Assembly (NCBI GenBank): GCA_046351415.1
Contig: JAXLYO010000010.1
Span: forward strand, 62,001-126,000
Source of the DNA: JABFRG01 sp046351415
GTDB lineage: Bacteria > Myxococcota_A > Polyangia > Polyangiales > Polyangiaceae
Reading direction: 5' to 3'
Length of the DNA: 64,000 nucleotides
A program made the translations under genes and the position numbers. Below the pieces are notes generated by a model. It saw only the letters and a list, made by a program, of their open reading frames with translations. It was not told the origin of the DNA and did no database searches. This document shows, one piece after another, positions 43,920-52,912 of this stretch (positions within the stretch are counted from its first letter, which is position 1; each line of letters begins with the position of its first letter).

Positions 43920-44861
43920 GTGGCCGTGTCGAAGGCGTCTCGAACTTTCACAGCGTGTGCAGCGTGGGGAACGCTCGTTTTCGCGTGCTTGGCAAAGGGT
44001 TGCGCATCCGAAGACACGGCGATGCCCCACGACTCCGGCGTTCGAGATACCAACGCCCCGCTACCTGACGGCGGAGGGCCCGAAGCAGAAGCGGCGGCGC
44101 CCTCGATTTCGAGCTCACGCGGTTCCGGCGGCATTCCATGTACGTCCGAGCGCAAGGTCGACGGCCGTCGCGTATGCGTTGCATCGGCGGGAGGCAGCGA
44201 GTTTCGTTTCGTCGCGCCCGCGGAAGGAGCCGCTCCCTCATCGCTCGTCGTGTACGTGCATGGCGACGGCGCGCGCGCATATGCGAGCGACAGCGCTCTT
44301 CGCGTGCTCGCCCCATGGGCGGAAGCTCACCATGGTCTCGCGGTCGCCGTGCTCTCACCGAACGGGTGTGCATGGTGGCAAAAGGCCTCGCAAACCAACT
44401 GTGCGGAAGGCGCGGTGCCCGACCCCGATTCGACGGGCCAAAACGCAGATGCGTTGAAGGCCGTTCTCGATACGTTCCGACAGCGCTACGACATCGTGAC
44501 CAGCCGCGCGTACTTCTACGGCGCTTCGGGCGGAAGCATCTTTCTCACGAGCTCCTTTCTGCGACGTTTCGGAAACCTCTACCCCGGCGCGTACGCGCTC
44601 AACTGTGGAGGCACCGCACCCGGACTCGCGTTCGCATGGAACGCAGATGATCCCACCATGCGCGCGAGCACCAAGCTCTACTTCACGTACGGCGACAAAG
44701 ATTTCCTGAAGTCCGAAATCGAGTTGGCGATCCCGTTCTTTCGTTCCACCGGGTTTCGCGTAGACACGCAAGTCATCCCGAACGCAGAGCACTGCGCATT
44801 CGACGCACATGGTCGCGCTGCCTCCGTGTTCGACGCATTCGTCGGCGAATTCGGCGAATGA
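43920..44861 (+). CDS. Lipoprotein of the alpha/beta hydrolase (esterase) type
   Basis: 313 residues from GTG at 43920 (a second GTG follows two codons on). The signal ends VFACLAKGCAS. After a Pro/Gly/Asp-rich spacer, the hydrolase body shows VVYVHGDGA as the oxyanion region and YGASGGS as the nucleophile elbow, with an acidic residue in TYGDKDF and a His in AEHCAFD. It resembles PHB-depolymerase-type or carbohydrate esterases. It is divergent from the periplasmic-binding gene, 83 bases apart. Confidence 0.75.
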   Translation: MAVSKASRTFTACAAWGTLVFACLAKGCASEDTAMPHDSGVRDTNAPLPDGGGPEAEAAAPSISSSRGSGGIPCTSERKVDGRRVCVASAGGSEFRFVAPAEGAAPSSLVVYVHGDGARAYASDSALRVLAPWAEAHHGLAVAVLSPNGCAWWQKASQTNCAEGAVPDPDSTGQNADALKAVLDTFRQRYDIVTSRAYFYGASGGSIFLTSSFLRRFGNLYPGAYALNCGGTAPGLAFAWNADDPTMRASTKLYFTYGDKDFLKSEIELAIPFFRSTGFRVDTQVIPNAEHCAFDAHGRAASVFDAFVGEFGE

Positions 44862-44881
44862 ACGCTCCCCCGGTCACGAGC

Positions 44882-45069
44882 ACCCCCATCACCGTCACGC
44901 CGAACACACGGTACTATTTCGAAGCGTGGGTACGACCAATTGGGACTCGGGTGGAGCAACGACGGTCACACTGAAGCTCGTGAACGCCAATACGGAAGCG
45001 CTCGGCAACGACTTCGCAGTCGACGACATCTACCTCGGCACAGACACCACGATGCCCGGGCCGAAGTAG
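44882..45069 (+). pseudogene. Frameshifted remnant of a secreted beta-sandwich domain
   Basis: Two adjacent frames read as one protein end: frame A (44882 to about 44935) gives TPITVTPNTRYYFEAWVR, and frame B, two bases on (from about 44926), gives TNWDSGGATTVTLKLVN then NTEALGNDFAVDDIYLGTD to a stop at 45069. The combined order is that of the C-terminal part of carbohydrate-binding-like sandwich domains (YxFxAWV..., SGxATTxTLxLVNxNT, GNDFAxDDI). No signal, start or upstream part is present, so this is a decayed tail, probably with an internal deletion. Confidence 0.6.
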
Positions 45070-45075
45070 CCTCGC

Positions 45076-46320
45076 TCAACGCGGCGTCGCGACGGCTGCG
45101 ATCGTCGACCCTTTGGCAAATACTTCCGGTGGCCCATTCATGTCTTTGAACAGCGCCACCTGGAGGCCGTCCATGACGCCGAGAACATACGGTTTGTCCG
45201 TCCCGACGCCGCGAACGTACTCGAAGCTTCCGAGCGGTGGCAGCGACGTGGGCACTGTCTTGAATGCGAGCTTGTTCCCGGAGAGGTGCCCTTCCAGCAG
45301 ATGCTCCCAGGAATCGTATTGCCAGTTCCATTGGGGGCCCTTGCACAAGATGGAGACATCTGCGCTCGAAGGGGTTACGAGCACTTTGTAGTAGCGATAG
45401 CAGTAGCCTGCCTCGCCGAGCGACACCTGCTCCCCCACGAAGTTCAAGTGTTCCTCGAAGCGGTCGGCGATTCCGAAATAGATTTGTGCCGCGCGAGATT
45501 CGCCCTCGTTGACCATGGGGGCAGAGTCAGGAACTTGGCTCGTGCGTACGTCACCGGGCGCTGCCTTGAGGACCGGCGCTGTCGACGCAAGGCCCAATGG
45601 GTTGAACGAGGTATAGAAGCCCCCGAGACCGCCATCGAACACGGCGAACACCTCATCGGGCCCCGTCGCCGAGGGCTTCAATCGGATGCCGTCCGCCATC
45701 GCGCAATCCCTTTGGACGCCCTCGGCGGTTTCACACTTCATCGTCCCGGAGGTCAGAGTCACGGTGGAACTGAAGGTGCCCTTCACGGGATCGAACGTTC
45801 GCACGACGGGATGGTAGCCAATGGAGTTGTGCGCCAAGACGAAGACCCCGTTCCGATAGATCAGCGACACGGGGCCCGCTTCGTCATGTACCAACCCTGA
45901 TCCGGAGACTTGAGAATCAGGAACGTCGGAGAAAGCCGACCACTTGTCGTCGCCGAGGTAGCGAGCAAACCGGAGTGATTTCTCTCTCCCGGTGCCTTTG
46001 ACGATGATTCCTGTTCCGTCGGGCGCAAGGGCGACTTGAGGGGCGGGCCAGGCGGCGAGTTCGCCTGGAAACGCGTGCATTTTCCATGTTTTTCCGTCGT
46101 AAATACCCGCTGTCGTGCCTTGGTCACTCGCTGTGACAGCGAGCAGAATGTCCTTCGACGGCTGGATGCCAGAAGTCCCACCGTCGCCTTGGGCGGAAGC
46201 TCCACCCGCGCCGGCGCCACCGCTGCCCCCCTCCCCGTTCTGCGTGGTCGAGACCGAACACGCCACGGCGAGCGTTCCCAAGAGGGCGGTGTGCCAAGCC
46301 CACGCGGACGAGTGACGCAT
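45076..46320 (-). CDS. Secreted lipoprotein, propeller-like, unknown function
   Basis: 414 residues from ATG at 46320. The signal ends GTLAVACSVS. A Gly-rich spacer (GGSGGAGAGGASAQGDGG) precedes a strand-rich body with periodic units such as VALAPDGTGIIVKG, SLIYRNGVFVLAHN and YVRGVGTDKPYVLGV, which suggest a beta-propeller without a named family. Four Cys are in the second half. No catalytic motif was seen. The stop is only 6 bases from the gene remnant on the other strand. Confidence 0.7.
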   Translation of the reverse strand: MRHSSAWAWHTALLGTLAVACSVSTTQNGEGGSGGAGAGGASAQGDGGTSGIQPSKDILLAVTASDQGTTAGIYDGKTWKMHAFPGELAAWPAPQVALAPDGTGIIVKGTGREKSLRFARYLGDDKWSAFSDVPDSQVSGSGLVHDEAGPVSLIYRNGVFVLAHNSIGYHPVVRTFDPVKGTFSSTVTLTSGTMKCETAEGVQRDCAMADGIRLKPSATGPDEVFAVFDGGLGGFYTSFNPLGLASTAPVLKAAPGDVRTSQVPDSAPMVNEGESRAAQIYFGIADRFEEHLNFVGEQVSLGEAGYCYRYYKVLVTPSSADVSILCKGPQWNWQYDSWEHLLEGHLSGNKLAFKTVPTSLPPLGSFEYVRGVGTDKPYVLGVMDGLQVALFKDMNGPPEVFAKGSTIAAVATPR

Positions 46321-46390
46321 TTCGCACGCATTAGTCTCGGTCCACTTGCTCGCAAGGCAATACGTTCGGCCAAAGAGAGCGCGGAAGGGA

Positions 46391-46427
46391 AAAGAGCCAG
46401 CCCGACCACACGTCGGACTGGCTCTTT
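46391..46427 (-). terminator. Terminator after the large kelch/Cys-rich gene
   Basis: The arms AAAGAGCCAGCCCGAC (46391-46406) and GTCGGACTGGCTCTTT (46412-46427) pair over 15 of 16 bases. On the minus strand the hairpin ends in CTTTTCCC. It lies 20 bases after the stop at 46447 and 71 bases before the neighbouring gene's start, so it separates the two. Confidence 0.85.
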
Positions 46428-46446
46428 CGTCGTGTGACGACCGAGG

Positions 46447-49215
46447 CTATTCGTTCGTGCCCTTGCGATCGCGCTTGCGACGCAAACCTGCGATCATTGC
46501 ACCGAACGCAACGAGAACACCCGCTCCCGTCGCAGCGCCGTCGTTCGTTCCACGACCGGAGGTGGAGCAACCGCCACTTCCACCTTCTTCGCCGTTGGAA
46601 CCGCTGGTACCGGCATCACCCGGACCGCCGCTCGTCGAACCCGAGGAGCCCGCATCCGTCGTGGCCGTACCTCCGCACTTGCCGTTCGTGCACTTGCCGC
46701 TCGCGCATTGTTCCGCCGCGGTACAAGCCGCCCCATCGCTGCTCTTGTTCTTGCAGACCTTCGGGGTGCCTGCCGTGTCACAGAACTGCGACGCCGTGCA
46801 GTCGGCGTTCGTCGTACAAGCCTTGTCGCACTTGCCCGAAGAGCAAGAGTTGCTGAGACACTGATTCGCTGCCGTACAGCTGCCGCCGGCATCCCTCTTC
46901 GCCACGCAGGTCTTACCCGTCGCGTCGCAGAATTGGGTCGCCGTGCAGTCGGCGTTGGTCGCACAGGTCGTGCCGCAGGCGCCGGTGGTGGCGTTGCAGA
47001 TGGGACCGGTATGCGTTGCACCTGTGCAGTCTGCATTGGTCGTACACTTGCCACAGGAGCCGTCCGCCTTTTGGTAGGGGTTCGCGGAGGTCGGGCACGC
47101 GGCGGTCGCACCTGCGAAGCCGAAGTCGGCATTCGCAGCGATGCAAGAGCCGTCGTTCTTGCACACCGGAGCCGTCGCGCCCTTGCACGCGCGTGTCGCA
47201 CCAGCGACACCGAGGCCGCCGTTGCACCCCGCACACGTCCCAACTGCGGTATCGCAGCGAGGCGTGGTGCCCGTGCAAAGCGTCTCGTTCGTGCCGCTGC
47301 AAACGGTGCAGGTACCGAGGAGCGGGTTGCCGGCGCCCGCTTGGCACGCCGGCTTCGCACCGTCGGGGCACTTGAGGGCCGTGGCTCCCGAGTTGTCGCC
47401 ATCGCACGCCGCGCACAGCTTCTTCGTCGAGTCGAAGACGGGGGTCGCCGCGACCGCGAAAGCCGAAGGCAAGTTGCAGTCGGCCTGTGCATTTGGACCG
47501 TAGAGGTCGGATGTCACGCCAGAATTCCCGCCGTACCACCACGTGCCACCGCCGTTGAAGGCGAGGAGGCGCGCGTCCTGGAGTTTGACCATCATGCCGT
47601 GCTGCGTTGCAGCTGACGCGAACACACCGTTGTCGGTGATGGCATTCGTGTTCTCGTCGAACGTGCCTCGCCCTGCAGCGACGAGCCACTTGCCGCCACC
47701 GATGGGGAACGCCGCGGTCTGCGTACCGATGTAGTACACGCTCGGGATGGTGCCCGGCACCGTGACGGCCGTGCGCGTATTGTTCGCGACGTCCCACAGA
47801 CTCGCGTAACGCGTGTCACCGGTGTACACGAGGACCTTCCCGTTGCCGAGGGGCGTGAAGGACGTGCCGTAGCTATTTCCGAGCGAGGTCACAGGCACCG
47901 TTGCGCTCCACGCGAAGTTCGCGAAGTCGTAGACGCGATGTTGGTTGCCCGAGTTGCCGCCCGTCACGATGATCGTCGTCGCGGAAATTTGGAACGCGGC
48001 TTTGTGTCCGCCGAACGTGAAGCCACCGATGGCTGCGCTTTTGCTCGTGTAGGTGTTGTTTGCGCCGTTGTATTCCTCGACTGCGCCGTTGTCCGCGATG
48101 AGCAGGACCTTGTCGCCGCCCGTGCGGAAGAGGGCGGTCGCCTCGTTGCTTTGCAAGCTCGCGGGAAGGGCCGCCGCTGCCGTCCACACACCGGTACCGA
48201 GGTCGTACGTGTAGGGTGCATTGTAAAGGCGCCCCGTCGTGAGAAGGGCCTTGTTGTTGTTGAGCGATGCCACCTGCGCCCAGTAGTTGATCGCGTTCGT
48301 CGGCTTGCCCGTGACGGCCCACGTGTTCGTCGTGGGGTCGAAGAGTTCGGGGTTTGCGCCACCGGGATTCGGCGACTCCGGATACAACGTGTGAACGGCG
48401 AGTACCTTACCGCCACTCAAAACGGTGCCGGTCTCGCCGACGACATTGGACGCAGCCATGACGCCAGCGCTCGTCCATGCAGGGTCGATTGCGGCCGGAT
48501 AGGAAACGCCGGACCATCCGAGATCGACCATGCAGTGATCTGCGCCTGCGCGCGGAAGTTCGCGGCCCCACGGTCCGCGCGGGTCCGAGTCGACGGCGCA
48601 GCCGTTCACCTTCACGGACACCGCGAAGGCCTTCCCTTCGGCGTCGATACCGTAGGGGGTGTTCATGCGGAACACCGGCGTTCCATCCTTGTCGAGGAAT
48701 TCGATGACGCCGCCGAAGTGACGGACAGACACCACCGCCTGGTCGAGGTCGACGCGATAGGAGAGGGATTCGCGTGCGGGCTGTGACTCGAAGCGCACGT
48801 AGTCTTCGGTACCGTGCGGCGTGAGCTTCTGGAGCATCTCGGTGTTCGCGCCGAACGCGCCGCGATAGTGAACGATGCCGTTTTCGACCGTGCCCTGCGT
48901 CGCAGCGGCACCTACCGGCGTCACACTGAGGCGAGCGTCATTCCGTGTGAGCGTGAAGGCGTCACTCGCGCTCTGCGGGATGCGGGCTTCCGCAGTAACG
49001 CGCGCCTCGCTTCCGAATTGACCCCGGAAGGCTCGGCCAAACGCTCGAACGGTCACGCCGACGTTTTCCGTCGGAATGGCGAGCTTCTGCTTCGTTGCGA
49101 GGCTCGCTGGAAGAGCCGTATCACCAGGGACGGGGGCAGACGACGTTTCCGGTCGTGTGCAGTGCGTCACGAACAAAGGCGAAAGCGTGGCGAGAAGGGC
49201 GATGGATCGTTTCAT
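46447..49215 (-). CDS. Large kelch-like, Cys-rich surface protein with MYXO-CTERM-like tail
   Basis: 922 residues from ATG at 49215. The signal ends PLFVTHCTRP. The N-terminal half has a strand-rich domain (45-250), then a kelch-type propeller (about 270-620: TVLSGGKVLAVHTLYPESP, TTIIVTGGNSGN, ARLLAFNGGGTWWYGG). The C-terminal third is a chain of Cys-rich repeats (CTTNADCTGATH, CATNADCTATQFC, CTTNADCTASQFC, CTAAEQCASGKC). The last 40 residues are Gly-rich with a Cys, a hydrophobic helix and a basic end (LRRKRDRKG), the layout of a MYXO-CTERM sorting tail. Inference: a surface-anchored, proteolytically sorted adhesin- or binding-type protein. Confidence 0.8.
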   Translation of the reverse strand: MKRSIALLATLSPLFVTHCTRPETSSAPVPGDTALPASLATKQKLAIPTENVGVTVRAFGRAFRGQFGSEARVTAEARIPQSASDAFTLTRNDARLSVTPVGAAATQGTVENGIVHYRGAFGANTEMLQKLTPHGTEDYVRFESQPARESLSYRVDLDQAVVSVRHFGGVIEFLDKDGTPVFRMNTPYGIDAEGKAFAVSVKVNGCAVDSDPRGPWGRELPRAGADHCMVDLGWSGVSYPAAIDPAWTSAGVMAASNVVGETGTVLSGGKVLAVHTLYPESPNPGGANPELFDPTTNTWAVTGKPTNAINYWAQVASLNNNKALLTTGRLYNAPYTYDLGTGVWTAAAALPASLQSNEATALFRTGGDKVLLIADNGAVEEYNGANNTYTSKSAAIGGFTFGGHKAAFQISATTIIVTGGNSGNQHRVYDFANFAWSATVPVTSLGNSYGTSFTPLGNGKVLVYTGDTRYASLWDVANNTRTAVTVPGTIPSVYYIGTQTAAFPIGGGKWLVAAGRGTFDENTNAITDNGVFASAATQHGMMVKLQDARLLAFNGGGTWWYGGNSGVTSDLYGPNAQADCNLPSAFAVAATPVFDSTKKLCAACDGDNSGATALKCPDGAKPACQAGAGNPLLGTCTVCSGTNETLCTGTTPRCDTAVGTCAGCNGGLGVAGATRACKGATAPVCKNDGSCIAANADFGFAGATAACPTSANPYQKADGSCGKCTTNADCTGATHTGPICNATTGACGTTCATNADCTATQFCDATGKTCVAKRDAGGSCTAANQCLSNSCSSGKCDKACTTNADCTASQFCDTAGTPKVCKNKSSDGAACTAAEQCASGKCTNGKCGGTATTDAGSSGSTSGGPGDAGTSGSNGEEGGSGGCSTSGRGTNDGAATGAGVLVAFGAMIAGLRRKRDRKGTNE

Positions 49216-49350
49216 GGGTACTCCGATGTTGCGGCGAGGACGCGGCGCCAAGCGAATGACGCGAGCTTCGAACGCTAGGCGCGATGGGACCTGACCCAGA
49301 CGTCCCCGTCAACAAAGGAGTTCGATTTAGAGGGAAAAAAGTGCGCCGCT

Positions 49351-49983
49351 TCAGTCCGCCGCTGCGGTGAAGCTCATCTTCGCCTTGTTGCTCCACGGCG
49401 CGGGCGTTTTGCTGGCAGCAACGACATCTCCGTCGCCCCGTACCCCGACATAGCGAGACGATCCTTTGTCGCGCATGTTTCCGAGGTCGAGGCTCAACTG
49501 GTAACGATTGCTCGTTGCGGTTCCGTCGAGAAAGAGAATGGGCTTGCCATTGTGCGTCGAGATGGTGTCCGAGTCGGAGTGCTCAAGGTAGACCTGGTGC
49601 GTGTAGTAGGTCGTACTCACGCGAACTGCGCGAAAGAACATCGTGCGGCAAACCTTCTTCCCCGCGTAGAGGTCGACCTTCAGGTTCGATCCGGGAGCGG
49701 TACTTCCCGCGAGCGTCATCGACGTGACGTTGGGCCCGCTGCCCACCGCCAGCCCACACGGAATCGGCTGATGCGCGTAAAAGGACTCACCCGGCAACCC
49801 CACCAAGAGGTCGGTGAGACGGATGTCCTTGAACGAAAACTCGTGATGGATCCCGTGTTCGACGTCGGCCTCCGACTCCCCTGTATCGGAGGCACATCCC
49901 GAAAGCAGCGCGAGCGAGAGTCCGGCGCATACCGAAACGAAAGCGCGCCCTTTTGCCCAATCCAATGACAACATAACTGTCAT
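49351..49983 (-). CDS. Lipoprotein, unknown
   Basis: 210 residues from ATG at 49983; an ATG at 49974 (MLSLDW) is just as likely. The signal ends LALLSGCASD. The mature part is strand-rich with paired Cys (IPCGLAVG, KKVCRTMFF) and a run VYLEHSDSDTISTHNGKPILFLDG. I do not recognise a family. Immediately upstream is an 11-bp palindrome, AAGTGCCACTT (49996-50006), of unknown meaning. Confidence 0.65.
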   Translation of the reverse strand: MTVMLSLDWAKGRAFVSVCAGLSLALLSGCASDTGESEADVEHGIHHEFSFKDIRLTDLLVGLPGESFYAHQPIPCGLAVGSGPNVTSMTLAGSTAPGSNLKVDLYAGKKVCRTMFFRAVRVSTTYYTHQVYLEHSDSDTISTHNGKPILFLDGTATSNRYQLSLDLGNMRDKGSSRYVGVRGDGDVVAASKTPAPWSNKAKMSFTAAAD

Positions 49984-50132
49984 CGTAGCAATACAAGTGC
50001 CACTTTTACGGATCTAAAATATCGTGTGATTTCAGGTCAGTAGGCAGAAGACCGGATTCGGCGTGGATCGCCGAGGACTCAATTCAGGCACTCGGTGATC
50101 CGCCCCTGGACCTACTCTCTCCCTAAGGCTCC

Positions 50133-50924
50133 CTAAGGAGCGAGGCGCCAGGCCGCGTCTCCGGACTTGTAGCCTCGGAGCGACGACCAAGGCATCAAGA
50201 AGCCCTTCTCCGGAAGCATGTGCCGTGCGTCACGAGACACTTGTCGATCGAGGTGGACCACCACGCCCGCCGTCGTGAGAGAGAACTGCTCGTTCGCTTC
50301 GCCGAGTTTGTCCATGAGCGCCTGACGACAGTGGTGCGGCTTGAAGGCCCGCGCGTCGCCCTGCTGCTTCGTGAGATCGGTCCACGCAGCTTCGCATTGG
50401 GAGATGATGAACTCGACGCCGCTCGCATCGACGACATCCAAGATGGTGATGGGCTTTCCCGTCTTCAGGTCGAGGTTCGCAAGAGAAATCTCCGAGTACA
50501 CGTCCCCGTACTGCACCGTGTCGAACGTGTAGATGACAGAGAGAACCCCCTTCGTGTTCGAGGCGATCACCGCGGAACCGCCCTCGTAGCGCGCCGAGTT
50601 CTTGCAGGCTCCTGTCGCTTGCCGTGGGTCGTGGTCGAGAAACACGTTGAGCGACGAACGAAGTGACTCTGTCAGATTTGCGATTTGGAGCCACGAACGC
50701 TCGTAGTCGCACTTCGCTCCTTCAACGCCTGGAACACCCTGCGCGGTGTACGTGACCCGGATGAGATCCGCCGAAAGCCCCTGCGCCGCCTCTTCGACCG
50801 CTGGGTTTTCGATGCGCTCGCGCACCTCACCGTCCGTAGACCCACACGCAACGAGCGCGAGAAGTGCCACAGCAGAGCACTTCGATGACAGAAAACGACG
50901 CCACGAAAAAGCCTGTTCGTTCAT
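50133..50924 (-). CDS. Lipoprotein with possible DUF3298-like domain
   Basis: 263 residues from ATG at 50924, with GAGGA 5 bases upstream. The signal ends LLALVACGST. The body has SVIYTFDTVQYGDVYSEISLANLDLKTGKPITI, which resembles the DUF3298/RsiV-type pattern of a substrate-binding domain, but the match is weak. Four Cys and a C-terminal MPWSSLRGY follow. The gene is divergent from the 568-residue secreted protein at 51191, and three perfect palindromes stand in the gap. Confidence 0.65.
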   Translation of the reverse strand: MNEQAFSWRRFLSSKCSAVALLALVACGSTDGEVRERIENPAVEEAAQGLSADLIRVTYTAQGVPGVEGAKCDYERSWLQIANLTESLRSSLNVFLDHDPRQATGACKNSARYEGGSAVIASNTKGVLSVIYTFDTVQYGDVYSEISLANLDLKTGKPITILDVVDASGVEFIISQCEAAWTDLTKQQGDARAFKPHHCRQALMDKLGEANEQFSLTTAGVVVHLDRQVSRDARHMLPEKGFLMPWSSLRGYKSGDAAWRLAP

Positions 50925-50940
50925 CACAGTCCTCAGTGTG

Positions 50941-50998
50941 TGCGATTTGCAAATCGCATTACCAAATCGAATTCGACCTGACCATTTTCGCATATGCG
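50941..50998 (-). promoter_or_regulatory. Three consecutive perfect palindromes in a divergent gap
   Basis: TGCGATTTGCAAATCGCA (50941-50958), TCGAATTCGA (50967-50976) and CGCATATGCG (50989-50998) are each fully self-complementary, within 58 bases. The first sits 17 bases from the ATG at 50924. A chance cluster of an 18-mer and two 10-mers is unlikely. The 18-bp site has the size and symmetry of a dimeric helix-turn-helix operator. Function not proven. Confidence 0.55.
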
Positions 50999-51190
50999 TT
51001 CGGTCGCTCCCCCCGGTGGTCGACGTTTTAGAGCATGCACACTACATCCGTTGATGTCGAGCTCCTGCAGGTCCTCCGCGACGAACTTCCGAAAGTATGT
51101 TGCCGGTTCAGTTTGGCTACTCAGTCCGTAGAGCAATGCGAAATGGAGCACCCCATTCGCTTCGCGTAGCGTTCTTCGCGAGGTCGAACC

Positions 51191-52897
51191 ATGAAGAAGG
51201 CTTTGCTCGTGAGTGCAGCGATTTGCGCCGGCCAGTTTGCCTGTGCCGGGGACGAAGGTCGCGTAGAGGACGACTTGAGCGGTCGCGTAGGGGCGACCCA
51301 ACTGAGTACGACGGAATCCGGCATTCGCCTGGCAAGTGGATACGACTCGCTTTTCGACGTGAAGAAGAACGACTGCGTGAAAGGCGTCGAATCGCGTCCT
51401 CCACTCGTTGGTCAGCCCACCGCACAGACGACCATCAAACAGATTCGGAGTGATTCGGAGCTATCGAAAGAGCTCGGCATCGACGTTGCGGTGAGTGTGA
51501 AGGTGCCTACGGTGTCCGTACAGGCCAGTACGAGCTTGATGAAGTCGTACAAGAACAGTGCGACAACGCTCTACTATCTGATCCAGGCGACACAATCGTA
51601 CGCGGTGAGCCAAAACGGAGACGTCGCGCTCCAAAACTCGGCGCTCTCGGATCTCTCGCGCCGCCCATCGGCGTTCTTCACGAAGTGCGGTGACAAGTTC
51701 GTTTCGAGCATCACGTTCCAAGCTCGCATTTTCGCGTTCGTCTCGTTCAAAACGTCGAGTGTCGAACGCGCCTCGTCCCTTCAAGCGAGCATCAGTGGCT
51801 CCGGAAACTTCGGCGCAACGGCCGTCGACGCCTCCGTGAAATCCAAGCTCTCCCGCGCCTCCAAACAATCCGACGTCGAGACGACCGTGCGCGTGATCAC
51901 GAACGGCTTCGACGTGAGTTCGAGCGACCCTCTGCTCGGAGTTTCGGGCACGCTCGACGACAAGCTGCGACGCATCGACGAAGTGGGAGGTGCGATGGCG
52001 CGCTCCGTCGCGGCAGACCGCGCGAAAGACACGGCAGACTACGCAAACAACAACTCACGCAGCGCCATTCCGGTTGCCATTGCGGTTGCGTCGTACGGTA
52101 TCGCGACCAACGCACGCGAGCAGTTCGGAGCCGTCTTCGCGAAACAGCAAGAGACGCTGCGCAAGGCCGAAACGTACATCCGCACGCTGTCCCAGCTGAA
52201 ACACCGAATGGACCGCGCCTACATCGATGACATTTCGACCTTCCTCGGCGAGACGGACGAGGGGCGCGCCGGATACAACTTACTACCTCCCGCGCTACCC
52301 GTACGCTTCACGAGTGAACTTGGACCGATCGCGAGCGCGTGGGCCTCGCACTTTCGGCCCGACGACGAAGATGGAGTTGGCACCGACATTCAGCTCGTTT
52401 CGAACGCGATCGCGAGGTGCGTAGACTCTGCGAAAGAGGGCAACTATTCGAACTGCGGTCAGACGACGAGCGCCACATCGCTTTCCGAGTACCAACTCGC
52501 CCTTGCGTCGCTGAAGGTATACGGCGCAACCGGGCGCATCGGAAAGCTTCGCTTCTACGTCATGAAACGTGGTGCGAACCAGGGATACCCGGCGGCCTAC
52601 GCTGCGTGCAAAGACAACAGCGGGTGGACGGATCGACTTCCAACGCCCGACGAGGCCATGCGTCTCGCGCCGCTGGTTGCCAGCTACGGGGGCGGCACCG
52701 ACAAGACCATCTGGACGGGAGATGCCCCTTCGTGTGCTGCCACACGAAACGAAGGGTTGCCGACGTATTCGAATCCCCTCGATGGACGCGTGAACCCAAG
52801 CTTCGGATGCAAGAGCATGAACGGGATCCTGTCGCACCGTGAAGCCGTCGTGTGCGTGCCCCAGAGCGGTCCGGTCGGTGTTCGACCTGAACTTTGA
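51191..52897 (+). CDS. Large secreted protein, unrecognised family
   Basis: 568 residues from ATG at 51191, with GAGG 7 bases upstream. The signal ends GQFACAGDE, a lipobox. The N-terminal part has LASGYDSLFDVKKNDC followed by a Ser/Thr/Lys-rich amphipathic segment (about 95-150), a pattern sometimes seen in pore-forming-type domains, but the MACPF signature is absent, so I do not assign it. The middle is helical (ETLRKAETYIRTLSQLKHRM). The C-terminal about 130 residues are Cys-containing and lectin- or DUF-like (NQGYPAAYAACKDNSGW). The gene 15 bases downstream is likely co-transcribed. Confidence 0.7.
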   Translation: MKKALLVSAAICAGQFACAGDEGRVEDDLSGRVGATQLSTTESGIRLASGYDSLFDVKKNDCVKGVESRPPLVGQPTAQTTIKQIRSDSELSKELGIDVAVSVKVPTVSVQASTSLMKSYKNSATTLYYLIQATQSYAVSQNGDVALQNSALSDLSRRPSAFFTKCGDKFVSSITFQARIFAFVSFKTSSVERASSLQASISGSGNFGATAVDASVKSKLSRASKQSDVETTVRVITNGFDVSSSDPLLGVSGTLDDKLRRIDEVGGAMARSVAADRAKDTADYANNNSRSAIPVAIAVASYGIATNAREQFGAVFAKQQETLRKAETYIRTLSQLKHRMDRAYIDDISTFLGETDEGRAGYNLLPPALPVRFTSELGPIASAWASHFRPDDEDGVGTDIQLVSNAIARCVDSAKEGNYSNCGQTTSATSLSEYQLALASLKVYGATGRIGKLRFYVMKRGANQGYPAAYAACKDNSGWTDRLPTPDEAMRLAPLVASYGGGTDKTIWTGDAPSCAATRNEGLPTYSNPLDGRVNPSFGCKSMNGILSHREAVVCVPQSGPVGVRPEL

Positions 52898-52912
52898 TGG
52901 AGAGAAATGACC

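Noticed and set aside
51191..52897. MACPF/pore-forming toxin assignment for the 568-residue protein
   Set aside because: A GYD...C start resembles some MACPF proteins, but the Y/F-G-T/S-H-F/Y signature is absent.
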